From Adiantum capillus-veneris (lineage: Eukaryota; Streptophyta; Polypodiopsida; Polypodiales; Pteridaceae), in assembly GCA_014529385.2 (NCBI GenBank), contig CM043942.1, positions 25,794,469 to 25,858,468 of the forward strand: a stretch of DNA of 64,000 nucleotides. The letters are read 5' to 3'. The position numbers and the translations under genes are program-made. A model generated the notes under the pieces. It ran no database searches. It had not been told where the DNA came from and saw only the letters and a program-made list of their open reading frames with translations. Below are positions 23,677-35,418 of this stretch, piece by piece; within the stretch, counting starts at the first letter, position 1; each line of letters begins with the position of its first letter.

Positions 23677-24585
23677 TGTTAGCGGGTCACTGCGATGGAT
23701 GTCTGCAACATAGTTTTTTGGTACTAACATAATGACAATACTCAGAGAAGTGACTCGGATGGGGGACGGAAACTCTTTGAAATCGTCAATCTCAATAAGT
23801 GAACCTTAATAAGCAAACACAATAACTCTACAAGCAAACCAACACTCAATGACCAAGGAAATTTGCCTATGTCCTTTCTCACAACTCTAGGTCATCACGC
23901 CATTTCGGCACTCGAACGGACTCGAAATGTAACAAAACTTTAGGAGGATGTCTAGGACACCTACGGGAACTTTCCTACCAAGTTTGGTTGCAATCCGACA
24001 AGGTATCAAAATCCAATCCATCATGAAAAAGGTCTTGAAAACTGCAACAGATCAGTCCAAAAATATTGCCCTATGGTCTAAGAACACTCTCCTATGGTCA
24101 AAACGACTAAAATAGTGATTTAAGCACTAAAATCTGCAATTAAGGCTCACAAACACGTAGTCGCGAACCATAGCAAAACTGACAATGCTTACACTTGGAA
24201 GAAAGAGCAAAGAAAGGGGAACACAATGCAAGTTTCAAAATTAAAATCTGATTACCCAATCATTAGCTGCGATGATTACAAGTTAGAGCAGCTCGTAGCT
24301 TGAGCGTACGTACAACAGAGCTCTTTTCTTCTCTAAGGAGAATCCTTATTTCACATTAGGGTTATTGACCTTTATACCTAGGGCATTCTAATGGCCAAAG
24401 GCCGGCTCACATGGACCTTTACAAATATCACTACAGCATTACAACTCAGGGAATTGACCTGTTACTCTAGAATTAGGATTTACATAGAGTATCACTACAC
24501 TAGCTCGGACAATTAATAGAGTACAAATGTGGTGTCTGACTACATGTCCGGCCAGGTGGACGCCTGTTTGATCTATCCTCAAACA
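23677..24585 (-). repeat. Inverted third LTR of the element 1 family
   Basis: The reverse complement starts TGTTTGAGGATAG (24585 downwards) and ends GACCCGCTAACA at 23677, matching the adjacent forward LTR along about 910 bp, with scattered substitutions. On its own strand it is preceded by GCAGTGGGGAA, which is polypurine-like, and followed by the primer-binding site. The two LTRs are thus head-on around a 16-bp centre. Confidence 0.9.
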
Positions 24586-26150
24586 TTCCCCACTGCTTTA
24601 GTGGTTGAATTATCTGGTTTCTAGCACTCCATAGGTGTTTTTTAGTAATGTTTCTAGCACTGAATAGGTGTTTCTTAGTATTGTTTTCCATTAGTGTTTC
24701 TAGTATTGATCCCAATCACCAAAGCTTGGGAGGTTTCTAGCTTTGCTTGTCAGGTTTCCAACAGTTCTCTAGTGATTTGTAGCACGTTTGTGCTTTGATG
24801 ATTGGACTATCGGGTTTCTAGCACTAAGTAGGTGTTTCTTAGTAATCCTTGATAGGTTTGTACGAGTGTTTTCTGGTAATGCTTGACTTGTTTCTGGTTT
24901 CTAGCACTAAGTAGGATCTTTCTAGTAGATATTGGGAGGTTTCTACTACTTATTTGACAGGTTTCTAGCTGTGACTATGTGGGTTGTTGCACTGAGTAGA
25001 TGATTAATAGTTCTATGACAAGGTGGTATCTAGCAATGTGACATATGGTTTATAGCTTTGGCTAGGTGGTATCAAATAGAAAATAAATGGTTATTAGTAG
25101 TTCTTGGGAGGTTTTTAGCGATAGATTCTTGTTTTCTAGCACTACTTTGGAAGGTTATTAGCAATTCTTGAGAGGTTTCTAGCTTTTCTTGTCAAGTTTC
25201 TAGAAGTTATCTAGTGCTTTGTAGCACTGTTGTGCTTTGGTGATTGGACTACGAGATTTCTAGCCCTAAGTAGGTGTTTCTTAGTAATCCTTGACATGTT
25301 TGTACGAGTGTTTTCTGGTAGTGTTGGACTTGTTTCTGGTTTCTAGCACTAAGTAGGTTCTTTCTAGTAGTCCTTGGGAGGTTTCTATTGCTTGTTAACA
25401 GATTTCTAGTTGCAACTATGTGGTTTGTTGCACTAAGTAGATGATTGGTAGTTCTAGGACAAGGTGGTTTCTAGCATTGTGACATATGGTTCTAGCTTTG
25501 ACTAGGTGGTTTCAAGTACCAATTAAATGGTTATCAATAGTGCTTGGGAGGTTTCTAGTAGTAGAATCTTGTTTTCTAGCATTGCTTGGAAGGTTATTAA
25601 CAGTTCTTGGGAGGTTTCTAGCTTTTCTTGTCAAGTTTCTAGCAATTCTCTAGTGCTTCGTAACAGTGCTTTGTAGCACTGTTGTGCTTTGATGATTGGA
25701 CTACTGGGTTTCCATCACTGAGTAGGTGTTTCTTAGTAATCCTTGATAAGTTTGTATGAGTGTTTTCTGGTAGTGCTTGACTTTTTTTTGGTTTCTAGCA
25801 GTTCTTGGGAGGTTTCTAGTAGTTCTCTAGAGGTTACAATAGCATTGTTGTGCTTTGGTGATTGGACTACCTAGTTTCTAGCTTTGAGTTAGTGTTTGTA
25901 TGAGTAGTTTTTGGTAGTGCTTAACTTTTTTCTGGTTTCTAGCACTAAGTAGGTTCTTTCCAGTACTTCTTGGGTGGCAATTAAATGGTTATCAATAGTG
26001 CTTCAGAGGTTTGTAGCACTATATCTTTTTTTTCAACACTATTTGGGAGGTTTCTAGCTCTTCTTGGGGGGTTTCTAGCAGTTCTCTGGTGGTTTGTAGC
26101 AATGTTGTGCTTTGATAATTGGACTACCTAGTTTCTAAATCCAGTCCATG
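24586..26150 (+). repeat. GGTTTCTAGCA motif array with 445-bp higher-order units
   Basis: More than 25 copies of GGTTTCTAG, mostly followed by CA or CT, occur at 20-60 bp spacing. Longer units are also visible: TGTGCTTTGATGATTGGACTA recurs near 24790, 25234, 25684, 25850 and 26109, so full units are about 445 bp and the last ones are shortened. Internal words such as CACTAAGTAGGTGTTTCTTAG and CTTGGGAGGTTTCTAG return in order within each unit. There is no coding potential. The array continues the segment at 12050-12636 once element 1 is removed. Confidence 0.85.
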
Positions 26151-26189
26151 CATTGGCACTCCTTTGAGGTCACAATTTTGGTGCACATA

Positions 26190-27299
26190 AACCACTTCTA
26201 GATGAATGTTGCAGTCAAAAAGGTTGTTCATTTCTATATATCTAATGACAAAAATCATGACACATTGTTTGTTAAGCATTGCTTACTGTTGCATCACAAA
26301 TGGTTGAAAGAACAAGGGCTGGCAACAAAGTATCATTAAATGTGGTCAGATGGAGCAACATCCCAATTCAAGGCAAAGCAACCGTTTTACTTTGTTGCAT
26401 GATACAAACAGCTCACATGTACAAAAATGCTAGGGAACTTATTTTGTTAAGGACATGGCAAGGGTGAACATGATGGAGCAGGTGTAGTTTTTAAGAGAGC
26501 GTTGACACAAGAGCAACTCAAGGTAGACGGTGTACCTATGAAATGTGCAAGAGATGTTGTGGCCTTTCTATGGCTCAAGTACTCAGGTTCAAATGGAGAA
26601 CAGGGTTTTCTCGGAGATCAAAAAAGGGGATGTAGACCGCAACATCACGTGGGATTGTGAAACTATTCCTCAATCTCACTCCATTCATAGTCTTAATGGA
26701 TACGATTCTCACAATGCTTGAGCGCTTAGGTCTAGGTGGCTGGCATGCTTCTACACTTTTAGGGGGCTTGGAGAAGATGCACAAACAAGGCCTATGTTGG
26801 AAGCTGGATTTATCACATTATTGTCCCCATTGATGCATTAGGTAGTGATGATGATGAAGAGGATGTTGATGAGCACTTGTACGTAGGCCATCATGATGCT
26901 TTCAATAATGCTCTCACACTTGGAGACAAGTTTGCAGTCAATGAAAAACCATCCAATGATGAAGGTGCAGAGGTTTACATTCTCAAGTGCATTGAGCCAA
27001 AGCAGAGGGCCAAAAAGCACATGCAAGATGGATGGGGAAATACTATTGATAGGGGATCCTACTTTGTAATGGGGAAGTTCTATGGAGTAGTTGATGGAAG
27101 AATGTACACCATCCTCCAGTAACATCCACTTGCTCTTTGTACTCAAACCTTGTGAGAGCCATCAAAATTCCCATGGAATAAGTGGAGTTGCAATAGTCTA
27201 TATAAAATGTCATTAGAAGTTTATGAGGCGGTATATAACAACATGCCGATAGATCTCGAGCTAGACAATAGAGTAGTTGTTGAGGAGGATGAGTGTTGA
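26190..27299 (+). pseudogene. C-terminal half of a transposon-like gene (SDG / GHGKGEHDG)
   Basis: One frame, with several stops to about 26580 and a shift in the middle, reads HFYISNDKNHDTLFVKHC, WSDGATSQFKAKQPFYFVA (from 26343) and GHGKGEHDGAGVVFKRAL (from 26451). From 26877 it is open and reads LGDKFAVNEKP, EVYILKCIEP, DGWGN and YFVMGKFYGV, then after a stop at 27120 continues to TGA 27297-27299. From memory, the SDG-QFK and HGKG-HDG-G-KR blocks occur together in uncharacterised, probably transposon-derived proteins of plants and animals; the acidic residues would suit an RNase H-fold nuclease. That function is inference. The 5' part of the gene may be at 11162-11965. Confidence 0.55.
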
Positions 27300-27321
27300 A
27301 AAATATGGATAATGTATTCAA

Positions 27322-27430
27322 ATCCGTTCATAAGAATGTACTACATTTGGTTGTCATCTCTTCTCTTCTCAAAACAACTCATAAGAATGTACTAAATTTG
27401 GATGTTGCCTCTTCTCCTCTCAAACTATCT
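27322..27430. repeat. 57-bp tandem duplication
   Basis: The unit beginning CATAAGAATGTACTA and ending TCTCAAA occurs twice side by side with a few differences, directly after the transposon-like gene. Confidence 0.8.
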
Positions 27431-27459
27431 CATTGTTTCTAAAAAATGTATGCTATTTC

Positions 27460-27690
27460 TTTACATTTTCTTTCAAGCAACTCATTGCAAGGTCTTCCAA
27501 CAATTAGGTTTCTATCATGTCCAAAATGGTTTCTATTGGTTTGTGCCATTGGTTTCTTCTAGGAGATTTCTACCACAGCCTAGTATGGTTCTTAGACTTG
27601 TTTCTACCAAGCTTGGACCAATGCCAGAATGTTTTCTACCACTCCATGAGTAGTTTCTACCAATAAAAGGTTGATTTCTATTCAAAAACA
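27460..27690 (-). repeat. Inverted counterpart of the TAGAAACC array
   Basis: The minus strand reads CTCATGGAGTGGTAGAAA, CCATTTTGGACATGATAGAA and AACCTAATTGTTGGAAG, which match plus-strand words at about 58345-58365 and 58585-58640 in the same inward order. This makes the segment an inverted copy of part of the right-hand array. Confidence 0.7.
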
Positions 27691-27699
27691 CCTACAAAA

Positions 27700-29999
27700 G
27701 CAACAAAGTAGAAAACTTGCTAGTAGCTACACACAGGTTTTCCCTCAAAAACTTCACAAACTGATGAAACCTTTCGTATATTAAAAGGGTGTTCCCATCA
27801 TTAATTAATAATCAGTCGAGTTTACAATAGGTTTTTTGTTAGGAATATTAAGAGAGTTTACAAAAGAATTTCTATTTCTATTGGGGTTGTGATTGTTTAC
27901 TTTGCCACGGGGGGACGCGCTTGATGTCATTTTGGTGGAAAGGAACTCAGAGTTGGCCTTTCAATTAAATTGGCTATTAGTGTTGATCCTATTTGGTGGG
28001 AACCCACGAAAAATAGGAGCCAAGTCCCAAATTGGGCACCTTCCCATAGCCTATGTTGCATTTATACATTCGTATAATAAAAATTATACGTATAAAAGAC
28101 AATTAAACACATATTTTTGTATTATACATGTTTATCCATATAAAATATATTTCATAGATACATAATTTCTTTTATCCTACCTAAATCACATCCAAATGTG
28201 ACTCAATTTTACACAAGGAAATCAATTACTATTCTACCTACCTAAATTACCTCCATTGTGAGTCAAACTCTACACATGACATGTAATTTCTTTTTACCAA
28301 TGCTAAATCACCTCCAATTGTGAGTCAAAACTCTACACAAGGTGAGTGATTACTATTTTACCTAACCTAAATCACCTCTAGTGTGAGCAATATTGTTCTA
28401 CATTTGGCAGGCAACCACGATCTAAGTCTAACTAAGTTACTTATATGTATGGCATGGCTCTACACAAAGAAGAAACTACTAATTTAAATTTAAACTTTCT
28501 ATTTATTGCTAAAATAGACTTTATTTTTAATTAATAGCTCAATGAACAAAAAAAAATTTAATTTATTTTTGGGGTTTTACAGTTCACCTTTGAGGTGAAC
28601 TCAAAGGTGAACTTTAAAGTAAAGCTGCCCACACCTTTGAGGTGAATTCAACGCAAACTTTTCACTAAAGATGTCCAAAATGGTAAAGGATGGTTTTATA
28701 TAGATTTGTTTTTTTCAATCAAACTATATTTCAATTGAAATATATTTTGATCAATTTACTAAGAAATATATTTCGATCAATCACTAAGAAATATACAAAA
28801 CAATGATGTGACTAATGTGGCACTGTATAATATGCCCGTTTAATTGGGAGGGTTGTATAATATGCCCAATTAAAGCATATTGCACGTACCCTATATAACG
28901 TAGAATGCAACATAGCCCATAGGTAAAATTCAAAATAGGCACGCAATCATACCACGGGTAAGACCATCCTCACCTGCACCCATTATTGGCACAAGGTTTT
29001 CTTTGCTTGTTATGCCACCATCGACATCCACTTTGATGAAAAATTTTGAAGAATGGAAAAGCATCCAACATGGACAACAAAGACCAACTGGAAAATTTGA
29101 CACTAAGCATCATCAAATTTTGGTTTTTTGACTCCGAAGGCACACACAAACACATTTGAAAGTACCATATTTATTTTAAGCCTGCACACCTTCACAACAT
29201 ACATTCTTCAAGGGGAGGCATTTTGGTATACTCTTACTTTTAAATTCTCTAGAAGAGACATTTGGTTCCTACACCCTACTGTTAAATTCTCTAGGGGAGG
29301 ATACTTTGTATTTAGGTGCTACATTTTGACACACGAGGGGAGGGTTGTTCGGCTGTGTATCACATACGCACCACCAACTAGTGGAAACCCCCTCTAGTCG
29401 ATCTGATGAATATGTGGAATTACTCATGCAGCCATGAGCTCTCCATTCACACATTCCTCTCTTAACTAGGGTAAAGGGGCCATTAATGGGGCCGGTCCCT
29501 GTTTGTGGACCCATCGACCCCAAAAAATAATATTTGAAAGCACCACTTCTCGGATAGCAAAAGGGAGAAGTTTCATGGTTAGAGCAGCTGAGGCTACATC
29601 GTGTCTGCAAGATCAGTGCTCGAGGCACGGTAGCAATAACGTTCGCAAAATGGCCCCGAGCTGAAGCGTTACTGGCCCTCATTTTTTATACATGGGAAGA
29701 GGAAGAGTGAGGCCGATCTCAGCCTATGAACTAACGATTGCACCATTGATTATGTTGCAGATAGCTCCTGCTTGCAGCTACGATTGTACCCTCCACACTC
29801 AAAATAGAATAGCACTCACAAAACGCGCCCAACAGCTCGTTAAAGGTCTTTAATGCAACCCCTTTACCCTACTCAATTGTGACATTCATTCCCACAATGC
29901 TTGAGCATCAAGTGACTTATCAACTCTGCATACCCTACATGATATGTTTCATTTGGTCCCATAAATTGTATTTAAACTTGGAAAATGATACAAACAGTA
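27700..29999. other. No gene seen; short tandem repeat inside
   Basis: AT-rich sequence. A four-copy tandem repeat of about 62 bp (CTAAATCACCTCCA, then TGTGAGTCAAACTCTACACA) lies at 28175-28420. A small inverted repeat, GTTCACCTTTGAGGTGAAC, is at about 28581. Short frames such as 29128-29397 and 29269-29682 on the minus strand carry no motif I recognise. Confidence 0.55.
28175..28420. repeat. Tandem repeat, about 62 bp, four copies
   Basis: Four diverged copies with the words CTAAATCACCTCCA, TGTGAGTCAAA and CTCTACACA in order. CTAAAT starts near 28181, 28243, 28304 and 28367. Confidence 0.8.
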
Positions 30000-30004
30000 T
30001 CTAT

Positions 30005-30600
<596 letters not shown>

Positions 30601-31318
30601 CTGTAGATATTCAAAACTCTTGGGATTGCTCCTATGATGTTAGACTCTCTTATGTGTGGATCTTGGGAAGGAATAAGACATCTTATTCATAAATTTTGCC
30701 TCAATGGCTTAAAAAGAACGAGCTAATTAATACTATCATTAAGACTATTTCACTAAATAACTGGAATGGCTTGAAATTTAATCTGAGTAATCTCATTTCT
30801 TTAATTAGGAAGTAGACCCATGCACAATGGGCCTATTGTCAACCCATTGTGTATGGCGCCTGGGATACGGCGGGTAGACACACACACACACACACACGTG
30901 CGGGTCAATGCATGCTAAGGTGGTACGTTTTTTGTGGTTAAAACCAAAGCTTGAATGCTTGTTCTTTTTAGCAATTGTAAACCTTATAAATTTTAAATCC
31001 CAAGGGGACAATGATGAAGCGGAGAGGGAACGTGGCCCAACTTACCTGCCACAATGGAGCGAGCAAGCGCATGCAAGATATATATATATTTATTTTTATT
31101 TATTTATTTATATATATAGAGAGAGAGAGAGACTCTCTGTAGAAGCTCAAAAAATATATCTCTATAAATATATATATATATTTATATATATATAGAGAGA
31201 GAGAGACTCTCTATAGAAGCTCAAAAAAAACGGCTCTCACAAGAACTAAAGCACCATGGATGCTGAGAAGAACGTTGCCTGAAGAATTAGGTGATGAGGG
31301 GCATAGAATAGTAGGACC
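30601..31318. other. No gene seen; (CA)n and (TA)n/(GA)n repeats
   Basis: Contains a (CA)n run at 30878-30897 and, at 31078-31225, two similar AT-rich blocks, each ending in GAGAGAGAGACTCTCT and TAGAAGCTCAAAAAA. The remainder is unassigned. Confidence 0.6.
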
Positions 31319-31570
31319 TTGAACAAAGGGGAGACAAGGTTTAGGATTGAGTGCATTCCACTATCATGGGAGAGAAAAGCATTACGCCAACAAGTACTTG
31401 ACTCATTCTATGATTTTGCGGTGCAGGTTTATGGGTTTCATGTGAGGTATTTTGTGTGTGAAGTAGGTGGTCGTTGGCATGCCCATAAAATTGAATATCC
31501 ATGCCAAAGAAAGTTATGTTGCAGTAAGGAGGAGTTCCATTAGGAATATGGCCTTAGCCTCGTGGTGAGA
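31319..31570 (+). pseudogene. Unrecognised gene, segment left of the CACTA insertion
   Basis: A 74-codon frame (31319-31543) reads as plausible protein (RIECIPLSWERKALRQQVLDS, GGRWHAHKIEYPCQRKLC) and is stopped at 31541 before the CACTA element cuts in at 31571. After removal of CACTA the sequence continues at 41431, where a related-looking stretch reads MWVTVFEEPRRGSPRYTV. The function is not recognised. It may belong to another transposon; the linkage across the insertion is by position only. Confidence 0.35.
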
Positions 31571-31770
31571 CACTACAACATAACATGAAGATATCGACAC
31601 ATCATATATCGACGGCCATGCCTTTCCACGCGTATATCGACGTAATTAGCGCACGTCGATATAGGCATCGATATACGTGTCGCAATGCGCGTCGATGTAT
31701 GTGTGGAAAGGCATTTGTTGCCACACGTATATCGATGCAAATTCCCACGGGTATATCGACGCGCATTGCG
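31571..31770. repeat. CACTA left terminus and subterminal TATCGACG repeats
   Basis: After the terminal CACTACAACA the words ATATCGACG, CGTCGATAT and CGATATACG occur in both directions about every 10-25 bp. Subterminal repeats of this type are the usual binding sites for the TNPA-like protein in CACTA elements. Confidence 0.85.
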
Positions 31771-31856
31771 ACGCAAAAAAATTTGGGGGAAAAAAGGGAA
31801 ACCCGTGCGCGCAGGGGCCATTTTCGCCTGCTCAAATCTTGGCCGAAACCTGCTGC

Positions 31857-31859
<3 letters not shown>

Positions 31860-31910
<51 letters not shown>

Positions 31911-31923
31911 GTGTGTGTGTGTA

Positions 31924-31990
<67 letters not shown>
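31860..31990. repeat. (GA)n microsatellite inside CACTA
   Basis: Two long GA runs separated by GGTGTGTGTGTGTGTAGG. Arginine/glutamate frames over it are artefacts of the repeat. Confidence 0.95.
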
Positions 31991-31991
<1 letters not shown>

Positions 31992-32449
31992 ATTAATGTA
32001 TGCGTAGAAAATTAAAATTAAAGAAAGAAAAATTAAAGAGAGAAATGAAATGAAATGTTATATTAACGTCTTTGAAAGGCCAAAGTGACCTATGAGACAA
32101 GAAAGTTACAATGTGGTAGATCTGATACAAAGCCAGAGTAAAAAGATGACAAAATGACAAAATAAAATATTATAGAATCCTAAACTGCTGGGTATGGACT
32201 AAACGGCTAAAACAGCTAGCTGGGATAGGTAGATCATAGGAGATCCATCATATGTCGTTGGCGGATCTCATCAATCTCCTCCATGGTCAGTACTCTAACC
32301 GGGCGTTGTGCATGTCGAGCCAAAGTGACCTGGATCGTCTAATGCAGCCTATGAATTCATTTTACCAGCTCAAAATACATTCACCGTTACACATGAAAGT
32401 CCTCTATGGAGCAACAACAGCGCCGTCATTGCTCTTAGAGACAAGCTTC

Positions 32450-35027
32450 CTCCTCAAAAAAGGTTGGGCGGGGACATATAACACAAGCCGTAGGTCAAAC
32501 GGATAGAAGAAACGCCCAAATACAAGCCGTTTTTGAAGTCCGGTTGGGTTTTTCTACGGAAAAACGCAAACGGACTTCATAAACGGCTTCTACGCTGTAG
32601 GTCAAATCTGGTTGCGTTTTTCTATGAAAAAACGCAAACGGACTTCAGAAATGGCTTCTATGCCTACCGAAACCATCCGTAGTCCATTAGGTAGTCTTAA
32701 GGCAATGTCAAGAGCACGTATGGCAAGCCGTAGGTCAAACGGATAGAAGAAACGCCAAATACACTAGCCGTAGGTCAAATCCGATTGCGTTTTTCTACGA
32801 AAAAACGCAGACGGACTTTGGAAACTGATTCTACGCCTATCAAAACCATCCGTAGTCCATTAAGTAGTCTTAAGGAAATGTCAAGACCATGTATGGCAAG
32901 CCGTAGGTTAAACGGACAGAAGAAACGTCAAATACACAAGCCGTAGGTCAAATCCGGTTTCGTTTTTCTATGAAAAAATGCAAACAGACTTCGGAAATGG
33001 CTTCTATGCCTACTGAAACCATCTGTAGTCCATTAGGTAGTCTTAAAGCAATGTCAAGAGTGCGTATGGAAATTCGTAGGTCAAACGGATAGAAGAAACA
33101 CCAAATACACAAGCCGTAGGCCAAATCCGGTTGCGTTTTTCTATGGAGAAATGCAAACGGACTTTGGAAATGGCTTCTATGTCTACCGAAACCATCCGTA
33201 GTCCATTAGGTAGTCTTAAGGCAATGTTCAGAGCATGTATGGCAAGCCGTAGGTCAAAGGGACAGAAGAAACGTCAAATACACAAGCCGTAGGTCAAATC
33301 CCGTTGCGTTTTTCTACGGAAAAACGCAGACGGTCTTCGAAAACTGATTCTATGTCTACTGAAACCATCTGTAGTCCATTAGGTAGTCTTTAGGCAATGT
33401 CAAGAGCACGTATGGCAATCCGTAGGTCAAAGGGACAGAAGAAACGTCAAATACACAAGCCGTAGGTCAAATCCCGTTGCGTTTTTCTACGGAAAAACGC
33501 AGACGGTCTTCGAAAACTGATTCTATGTCTACTGAAACCATCTGTAGTCCATTAGGTAGTCTTTAGGCAATGTCAAGAGCACGTATGGCAATCCGTAGGT
33601 CAAACGGAGAGAAGAAATGCCAAATACAAAAGCCGTAGGTCAAATCCGATTGCGTTTTTCTACGAAAAAAGACAGACAGACTTCGGAAACTGATTCTACG
33701 CCTATCGAAACCATCCGTAGTCCATTAAGTAGTCTTAAGGCAATGTCAAGACAGTGTATGGCAAGAAGTAGGTTAAATAGACAGAAGAAACGTCAAATAC
33801 ACAAGCCGTAGGTCAAATTCGGATGCGTTTTTCTAGGAAAAAACGCAAACAGACTTCGGAAATGGCTTCTATGCCTACTGAAACCATTCTTACTCCATTA
33901 GGTAGTCTTAAAGCAATGTCAAGAGCGCGTATGACAAGCCGTAGGTCAAACGGATAGAAGAAACGCCAAATACACAAGTCGTAGGCCAAATTCGGTTGCG
34001 TTTTTCTATGGAAAAACGCAAACGGACTTCGGAAATGGCTTCTATGCCTACCAAAACCATCCGTAGTCCATTAGGTAGTCTTAAGAAAATTTCAAGAGCG
34101 TGTATGGCAAGCCGTAGGTCAAATGGACAGAAGAAACATCAAATACACAAGTCGTAGGTCAAATCTGATTGCGTTTTCTACGAAAAAACGCAAACGGTCT
34201 TCGGAAACTGATTCTATGCCTACCGAAACCATCCGTAGTCCATTTGGTAGTCTTAAGGCAATTTCAAGAGCGCGTATGGCAAGCCGTAATCACACGGATA
34301 GAAGAAACGCCAAATACACAAGCCGTAGGTCAAATCCGATTGCGTTTTTCTACGGAAAAACGCAGACGGACTTCGGAAATTGATTCTACGCCTACCGAAA
34401 CCATCCGTAGTCCATTAAGTAGTCTTAAGGAAATTTTAAGACCGTATATGGCAAGCCGTAGGTTAAACGGACAGAAGAAACGTCAAATATACAAGCCGAA
34501 GATCAAATCTGGTTGCGTTTTTCTACGAAAAAACGCAAACGGGCTTCGAAAATGGCTTTTATGCCTACTCAAACCATCCGTAGTCCATTAGGTAGTCTTA
34601 AAGCAATGTCAAGAGCACGTATGGCAAGCCGTAGGTCAAACAGATAGAAGAAACGCCAAATACACAAGCCGTAGGTCAAATCAAGTTGCGTTTGTCTATG
34701 GAAAAACGCAAACGGACTTCGGAAATGGCTTCTATGCCTACCTAAACCATGCGAGGTCCATCAGGTAGTCTTAAGGCAATGTCAAGAGCGTGTATGGCAA
34801 GCCGTAGGTCAAACGGACGGAAGAAACGTCAAATACACAAGCCGTAGGTCAAATCCGGTTGCGTTTTTCTACGAAAAAACCCAGACGGTCTTCGGAAACT
34901 GATTCTATGTCTACCGAAACCATCCGTAGTCCATTAGGTAGTCTTTAGGCAATGTCAAGAGCACGTATGGCAAGCCGTAGGTCAAACGGATAGAAGAAAC
35001 GCCAAATACACAAGCCGTAGGTCAAAT
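32450..35027. repeat. 173-bp tandem array, about 15 copies
   Basis: The word AGTCCATTAGGTAGTCTT recurs at 32691, 32854, 33027, 33200, 33373, 33546, 33719, 33892, 34065, 34237, 34409, 34582, 34755 and 34928, that is, every 172-174 bp with one 163-bp step. Each unit has AAGCCGTAGGTCAAA twice, about 40 bp apart, and an inverted repeat TTGCGTTTTTC, TACG, GAAAAACGCAA. 173 is not a multiple of three and frames do not persist, so it is non-coding. Neighbouring copies at 33240-33600 are nearly identical, which suggests recent local expansion. It lies between the CACTA left end and the transposase gene. Confidence 0.95.
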
Positions 35028-35418
35028 AGGGAAATAGAAAGAGAGAGAGATAGAGAAGTGGAGAGCGAGACAGAGAGAGAGATAGAGAAATAGGAAACTA
35101 GAGAGAGAAAGAGAGATAGCGAGAGCGAGATCGAGGGAGAGAGAAAGAGAGATAACCGTTGGATGTCGAAGAAACTATGGAACTAAAAGAGGCAAAGGGG
35201 TTTTGCCCGCTACATGCATTGCCATGTACACCTGGGAGTGCACGTATGTGTCTACCCATATAGGATTTGACCAATAAAGATGAGATTTTGACCCGGTGGT
35301 CCTGATCTCTGTACACCTCTGGACCGAGGTGTACGGAGATTGGGCAAGACTAGAGAATGCGAGGTAGTTTACATTGTGAGGAGTATATATATTAAAACAA
35401 CATTCATAATCATTGTAG
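35028..35418. other. Purine-rich spacer before the transposase
   Basis: GAGA-rich to about 35150 and then unassigned sequence with an inverted pair CTGTACACCTC / GAGGTGTACGGAG at 35309-35338. It may hold the promoter of the transposase gene; no clear TATA box is assigned, although TATATATTAAAAC is present at 35384. Confidence 0.4.

Larger units (their letters stand above)
12637..24585 (+). mobile_element. LTR element 1: gag-protease element lacking pol
   Basis: Direct LTRs lie at 12637-13497 (right end missing) and 22749-23660, both starting TGTTTGAGGA. Between them are a leader with palindromes, gag, zinc knuckles, a protease-like motif, and then a 397-codon frame and a tail with the same module that follows the integrase in element 2. 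Reverse transcriptase, RNase H and integrase are absent. A third, inverted LTR follows the 3' LTR. No target duplication was found at 12632-12636 and 24586-24590. The element depends on enzymes from elsewhere and is best described as non-autonomous and decayed. Confidence 0.8.

Noticed and set aside
24586-26150. Interstitial telomere-like repeat
   Set aside because: GGTTTCTAG differs from the plant TTTAGGG repeat and is not in strict tandem order.
31585-32015. Overlapping ORFs of 77-140 codons on both strands
   Set aside because: They read through (GA)n runs and CACTA subterminal repeats, giving arginine/glutamate strings, and have no domain.
33617-34591. Repeated arginine/lysine-rich ORFs
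   Set aside because: They follow the 173-bp array, whose unit is not a multiple of three; frames change from unit to unit.
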